Assembly: GCA_947624455.1 (NCBI GenBank) | Contig: CANQKL010000063.1 | Coordinates: forward strand, 1-8,703 | From: an uncultured Clostridia bacterium | GTDB taxonomy: Bacteria > Bacillota > Clostridia > UMGS1883 | Length of the DNA: 8,703 nucleotides | Reading direction: 5' to 3' | Position numbers and translations under genes: made by a program | The notes under the pieces: model-generated | Database searches by the model: none | Told to the model about the DNA's origin: nothing | What the model saw: only the letters and a program-made list of their open reading frames with translations | Shown here: positions 6,830 through 8,703 of the stretch, in pieces | Layout: the number at the start of each line of letters is the position of its first letter | How positions within the stretch are numbered: the stretch's first letter is position 1

Positions 6830-6967
6830 CGCGGGGGCAACCCGAACGGTTTCCCCCGCGGAGCCCCCTTTCGCATCGGGCGCTTTCGCTTACGAAAATT
6901 TGTCCGAGGACAAATTTTCTACCCCGATCAAGGTATCCAAAGTCCGGTACATGCCCGGACTTTGGAT
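6830..6967 (-). repeat. Element B: short copy of the modular multi-hairpin repeat
   Basis: Read on the minus strand this has the module order of element A. H1 is a perfect 13-bp stem (6967-6955 with 6947-6935, 7-nt loop). The linker ACCTTGATCGGGGTAG follows, with GTAG at 6922-6919. H2 is an 11-bp inverted repeat (6918-6908 with 6905-6895). The 18-nt tag CGTAAGCGAAAGCGCCCG at 6894-6877 is identical to that of element A. H3 at 6860-6830 matches element A at 30 of 31 positions. The H1 and H2 stems differ in sequence from those of element A but remain fully paired. This copy is parallel to transcription, whereas element A is antiparallel. Confidence 0.85.
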
Positions 6968-6976
6968 GATTTTTTT
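6935..6976 (+). terminator. Terminator-like hairpin at the outer edge of element B (plus strand)
   Basis: On the plus strand the 13-bp H1 stem (6935-6947 with 6955-6967) is followed after two bases by seven T residues (6970-6976). This is a textbook factor-independent terminator shape, but it would act on antisense transcription because all genes here are on the minus strand. Read on the minus strand it has no T-run after it. Confidence 0.4.
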
Positions 6977-6989
6977 CGTTTGAACACGC

Positions 6990-7036
6990 ATTGCCGCTGA
7001 CCAGGACGGCAATGTTTTTCATGTAGCTTCCTCCCT
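6990..7036 (-). pseudogene. Duplicated, truncated start of purN
   Basis: ATG at 7022-7020 opens MKNIAVLVSG, identical to PurN residues 1-10, and then diverges into NACSNEKN and element B. Its ribosome binding site GGGAGGAAG is intact. The 214-bp offset is not a multiple of three, so translation from here runs out of frame through the real purN start and stops at 6672. The ATG overlaps the RAYT stop (ATGA). This is best read as debris of an insertion or duplication event upstream of purN, not as a gene. Confidence 0.85.
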
Positions 7037-7528
7037 CAAAACGTAAAAACAGTCAAGATCCCATTTCATGGGGTTTGTGTCGATGTAGGAATATATTTCG
7101 CCGTAGTCGTCGGCGTTTCTTATAACATGGTCGTGAAACGACCGCTGCCACAAAGAAAACCCTATACGCTTGGTGACGCTGCCTTTCATCTGGTTAATAA
7201 CGTTAGACACCGTAGGGGAGCGCATTGCGCTCCCGCTTGAATCCCAATGAATCGACAAGATCAAATGGATGTGATTGGGCATTATTACGTATTTGTCAAC
7301 GGCAACTAACGGATAATGGACGGGGATGCTTTTGATTGCCTGCTCCACAGCCATACCGTATTTTGACAATTCAATGTCCGGGGCGGCCTCGGTGTATTTG
7401 TAACCGGCCTTCCACAGGAGACATTTTTTGTCCTTGACGCACATGGTTATAAAATACGCGCCCACGCTGCTGTAGTCAAAATCCTTTATTCGGTTCTGTT
7501 TTCGTACAGGTAATTGTTTTTTTGTCAT
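7019..7528 (-). CDS. REP-associated tyrosine transposase (RAYT, Y1/HUH family)
   Basis: This 169-residue protein belongs to the Y1 transposase superfamily, single-strand DNA nucleases related to IS200/IS605 TnpA. The N-terminus shows the RAYT pattern RIKDFDYSSVGAYFITMCVKD (split at residues 13-33). The HUH motif lies in MPNHIHLI (83-90, H86 and H88). The C-terminal part has LWQRSFHDHVIRN (126-138) and YGEIYSYIDTNPMKW (142-156); the nucleophilic tyrosine is expected in this helix, Y146 or Y148 by position. The reading frame is intact, so it may be active. Residues 99-107 (GSAMRSPTV) are encoded by a copy of the palindrome found upstream of the gene. The final residues REEAT are encoded by a duplicated purN ribosome binding site. 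No good ribosome binding site precedes the ATG. Confidence 0.93.
   Translation of the reverse strand: MTKKQLPVRKQNRIKDFDYSSVGAYFITMCVKDKKCLLWKAGYKYTEAAPDIELSKYGMAVEQAIKSIPVHYPLVAVDKYVIMPNHIHLILSIHWDSSGSAMRSPTVSNVINQMKGSVTKRIGFSLWQRSFHDHVIRNADDYGEIYSYIDTNPMKWDLDCFYVLREEAT
7210..7236 (+). repeat. REP-like palindrome inside the RAYT gene
   Basis: GTAG at 7212-7215 directly precedes the perfect inverted repeat GGGAGCGCATTGCGCTCCC (7216-7234). All 27 bases are identical to the upstream copies at R1 and R2, but in the opposite orientation. A conserved GTAG 5' of a hairpin is the known recognition layout of E. coli REP sequences. The segment is read in frame as RAYT residues 99-107. Confidence 0.88.
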
Positions 7529-7561
7529 TGTTTTGTAGCGGTAAAAAAATAATTATGCGTG

Positions 7562-7588
7562 GCGGGAGCGCAATGCGCTCCCCTACGG
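7562..7588 (-). repeat. REP-like palindrome, unit R1
   Basis: On the minus strand GTAG (7586-7583) precedes GGGAGCGCATTGCGCTCCC (7582-7564). It lies about 35 bp before the RAYT start codon, so it would form a hairpin in the leader of that mRNA. Together with the inverted copy inside the gene it forms a head-to-head pair as in BIME elements. Confidence 0.85.
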
Positions 7589-7682
7589 CGTGATTTGGTA
7601 CGATACAAATGATTTGGGGTCATATGCATACAGATGGCGTTTTTGTCATTGTTTTATAGCGGTGAAAAAATAATTATGCGTG

Positions 7683-7709
7683 GCGGGAGCGCAATGCGCT
7701 CCCCTACGG
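7683..7709 (-). repeat. REP-like palindrome, unit R2
   Basis: This is identical to the R1 palindrome, with the perfect inverted repeat at 7685-7703 and GTAG on the minus strand at 7707-7704. It lies in the same orientation, 121 bp from R1. Confidence 0.85.
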
Positions 7710-7795
7710 CGTGATATATAAATGATTTGGGGTCATACGCGCACAGGCTGCGTTTTGGTCATTGTTTTATAGCAATAAAAAATTTATTATGCGTG

Positions 7796-7822
7796 GCGGA
7801 CGCCCGATGGGCGCCCCTACGG
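7796..7822 (-). repeat. REP-like palindrome, unit R3 (variant stem)
   Basis: The hairpin reads GGACGCCCGATGGGCGCCC on the plus strand (7798-7816), with GTAG on the minus strand (7820-7817). Relative to R1, two stem pairs change on both arms (A-T to C-G and G-C to C-G), so pairing is kept, and one pair is lost (A opposite C). Flanks match the other units. Confidence 0.82.
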
Positions 7823-7865
7823 ATATGTTGCCAATTATCCGTTACACAAATTCAACAATTATCCC

Positions 7866-8703
7866 TTACGCCAATTCGATTCCCCTGTCGCCGGCCTCGA
7901 CACAGCCGATAACATAGGCCCTTTCGCCGCTGTCCGCCAAAATGCGGACGGCCCGATCCGCCTGATCGGCGGGTACGGCGGCTATCATGCCTATACCCAT
8001 GTTGAAGGTGTTGAACATATCCCTCTCGGGAATATCGCCCGTCTCCTGGATGAGCTTGAAAATGGGCAGTATCTCAAAGCTGTCCTTTTTGATCACGGCC
8101 TTGACCCCATCCTTGAGCATACGGGGGATGTTCTCGTAAAAGCCGCCGCCGGTGATGTGGGAGATGGCCTTCACGTCGCAGCCCTCGATGAGGGCCAGGG
8201 CGGGCTTGACGTATATCTTTGTGGGGGTGAGCAGAGTCTCCAGGACGCTGGCCCCCAGCTTATCGTTGTATTTTTTCAGGCTTTCGGCGTTCTCCTCGGT
8301 GACGTTGAACACCTTGCGCACCAGGGAAAAGCCGTTGGAATGGACTCCGCTGGAGGCTATGCCGATGAGAGCGTCGCCGGGAGCGAGACGGCTGCCGTCG
8401 ATGATCTTCTTTTTCTCCACTATGCCCACGGCGAAGCCCGCCAGGTCGTACTCGTCCTCCGGGTAAAAGCCGGGCATTTCGGCGGTCTCGCCCCCGATCA
8501 GGGCGCAGCCCCCTTTTACGCAGCCGTCCGCCACGCCCCGCACGATGGCGGCAACCTTTTCAGGCACGTTCTTGCCCACCGCCACATAGTCCAGGAAAAA
8601 CAGGGGCTTCGCGCCGCTGCACACGATGTCGTTGACGCACATGGCCACGCAGTCCTGACCCACCGTGTCGTGGCGGTCCATCAGAAACGCGATCTTCAGC
8701 TTC
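7866..8703 (-). CDS. purM: Phosphoribosylformylglycinamidine cyclo-ligase (AIR synthetase), 5' end missing
   Basis: PurM closes FGAM to AIR with ATP, step five of the pathway. The visible C-terminal portion, about 279 residues, opens at the window edge with KLKIAFLMDRHDTVGQD, which continues as VAMCVNDIVCSGAKPLFFLDY. This is the conserved PurM core near residue 65-100 of the family, so roughly 60 N-terminal residues lie beyond the window. Further landmarks are GGETAEMPGFY, the GIASSGVHSNGFSLVRK loop, ISHITGGGFYENIPR and FNTFNMGIGM. The C-terminus is complete, ending GIELA before TAA at 7868-7866. The stop overlaps a short direct repeat, and the RAYT repeat array begins a few bases later. It is probably the first of these pathway genes to be transcribed within this window. 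Confidence 0.97.
   Translation of the reverse strand, partial: KLKIAFLMDRHDTVGQDCVAMCVNDIVCSGAKPLFFLDYVAVGKNVPEKVAAIVRGVADGCVKGGCALIGGETAEMPGFYPEDEYDLAGFAVGIVEKKKIIDGSRLAPGDALIGIASSGVHSNGFSLVRKVFNVTEENAESLKKYNDKLGASVLETLLTPTKIYVKPALALIEGCDVKAISHITGGGFYENIPRMLKDGVKAVIKKDSFEILPIFKLIQETGDIPERDMFNTFNMGIGMIAAVPADQADRAVRILADSGERAYVIGCVEAGDRGIELA

Larger units (their letters stand above)
7520..7830 (-). repeat. Three tandem RAYT-leader repeat units
   Basis: Units begin at about 7520, 7641 and 7753, with periods of 121 and 113 bp (position of the unit's ATG). Each holds, in minus-strand order, a GTAG palindrome, an A/T-rich spacer, ACAATG or its equivalent, and about nine codons. Unit R1 supplies the start codon of the intact RAYT gene. 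R2 and R3 carry an ATG (7649-7647 and 7762-7760) followed by nine-residue frames MTKTPSVCI and MTKTQPVRV, which resemble the RAYT start MTKKQLPVR. R1 and R2 share the stretch after their palindromes almost exactly; R3 is more diverged. This array fills the 337-bp gap between purM and the RAYT gene. Confidence 0.85.

Noticed and set aside
6823..6992. Insertion sequence or classical MITE with terminal inverted repeats
   Set aside because: The ends of element B (H3 and H1) are different hairpins and are not inverted copies of each other. The flanking 44-bp duplication is far longer than usual target-site duplications.
7520..7830. CRISPR array
   Set aside because: There are only three units of 113-121 bp that are similar along most of their length, with no short repeat-unique spacer pattern and no cas genes.

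Overview
The window reads as a de novo purine biosynthesis cluster from a moderately GC-rich member of the Clostridia. An Oscillospiraceae/Ruminococcaceae-like gut Firmicute is my best guess. The reasons are strong AGGAGG-type ribosome binding sites, a stand-alone AICAR transformylase paired with a separate PurO-type IMP cyclohydrolase, and protein sequences of the clostridial style. The taxonomy is inference. Every supported gene lies on the minus strand, so transcription runs from right to left.

In order of transcription the genes are: purM (5' end cut off by the window edge, 7866-8703); a noncoding stretch with three tandem repeat units, each carrying a GTAG-plus-hairpin palindrome (7520-7830); a REP-associated tyrosine transposase (RAYT, 7019-7528); a hairpin-rich interspersed repeat (element B, 6830-6967) bracketed by a 44-bp duplication of the purN start; purN (6209-6808); a three-helix membrane protein (5880-6197); an IMP cyclohydrolase (5148-5855); a secreted HExxH metallopeptidase (3446-5155); AICAR transformylase (2251-3426); a second, larger and opposite copy of the hairpin repeat (element A, about 1976-2245); purD (635-1903); and a SLOG/DUF1273 nucleotide-binding protein (120-635). 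Positions 1-119 hold no gene, only weak hairpins.

PurD, PurN, PurM, the AICAR transformylase and the cyclohydrolase catalyse steps 2, 3, 5, 9 and 10 of the route from PRPP to IMP. From purN to the transformylase, and from purD to the SLOG gene, the genes overlap or lie within about 20 bp of each other, which indicates cotranscription and partial translational coupling. The passengers (membrane protein, secreted peptidase, SLOG protein) have no known role in the pathway.

The most unusual content is the repeat biology. First, the RAYT gene carries inside its own coding sequence a 27-nt copy of the palindrome that also stands upstream of it, in inverted orientation. A variant upstream copy keeps the stem through compensatory changes. 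Second, elements A and B share conserved linkers and a nearly invariant GC-rich terminal hairpin, while two other hairpins differ in sequence but keep their pairing. Elements A and B also carry GTAG directly before one hairpin, as the RAYT-linked palindromes do, which may point to related DNA processing.
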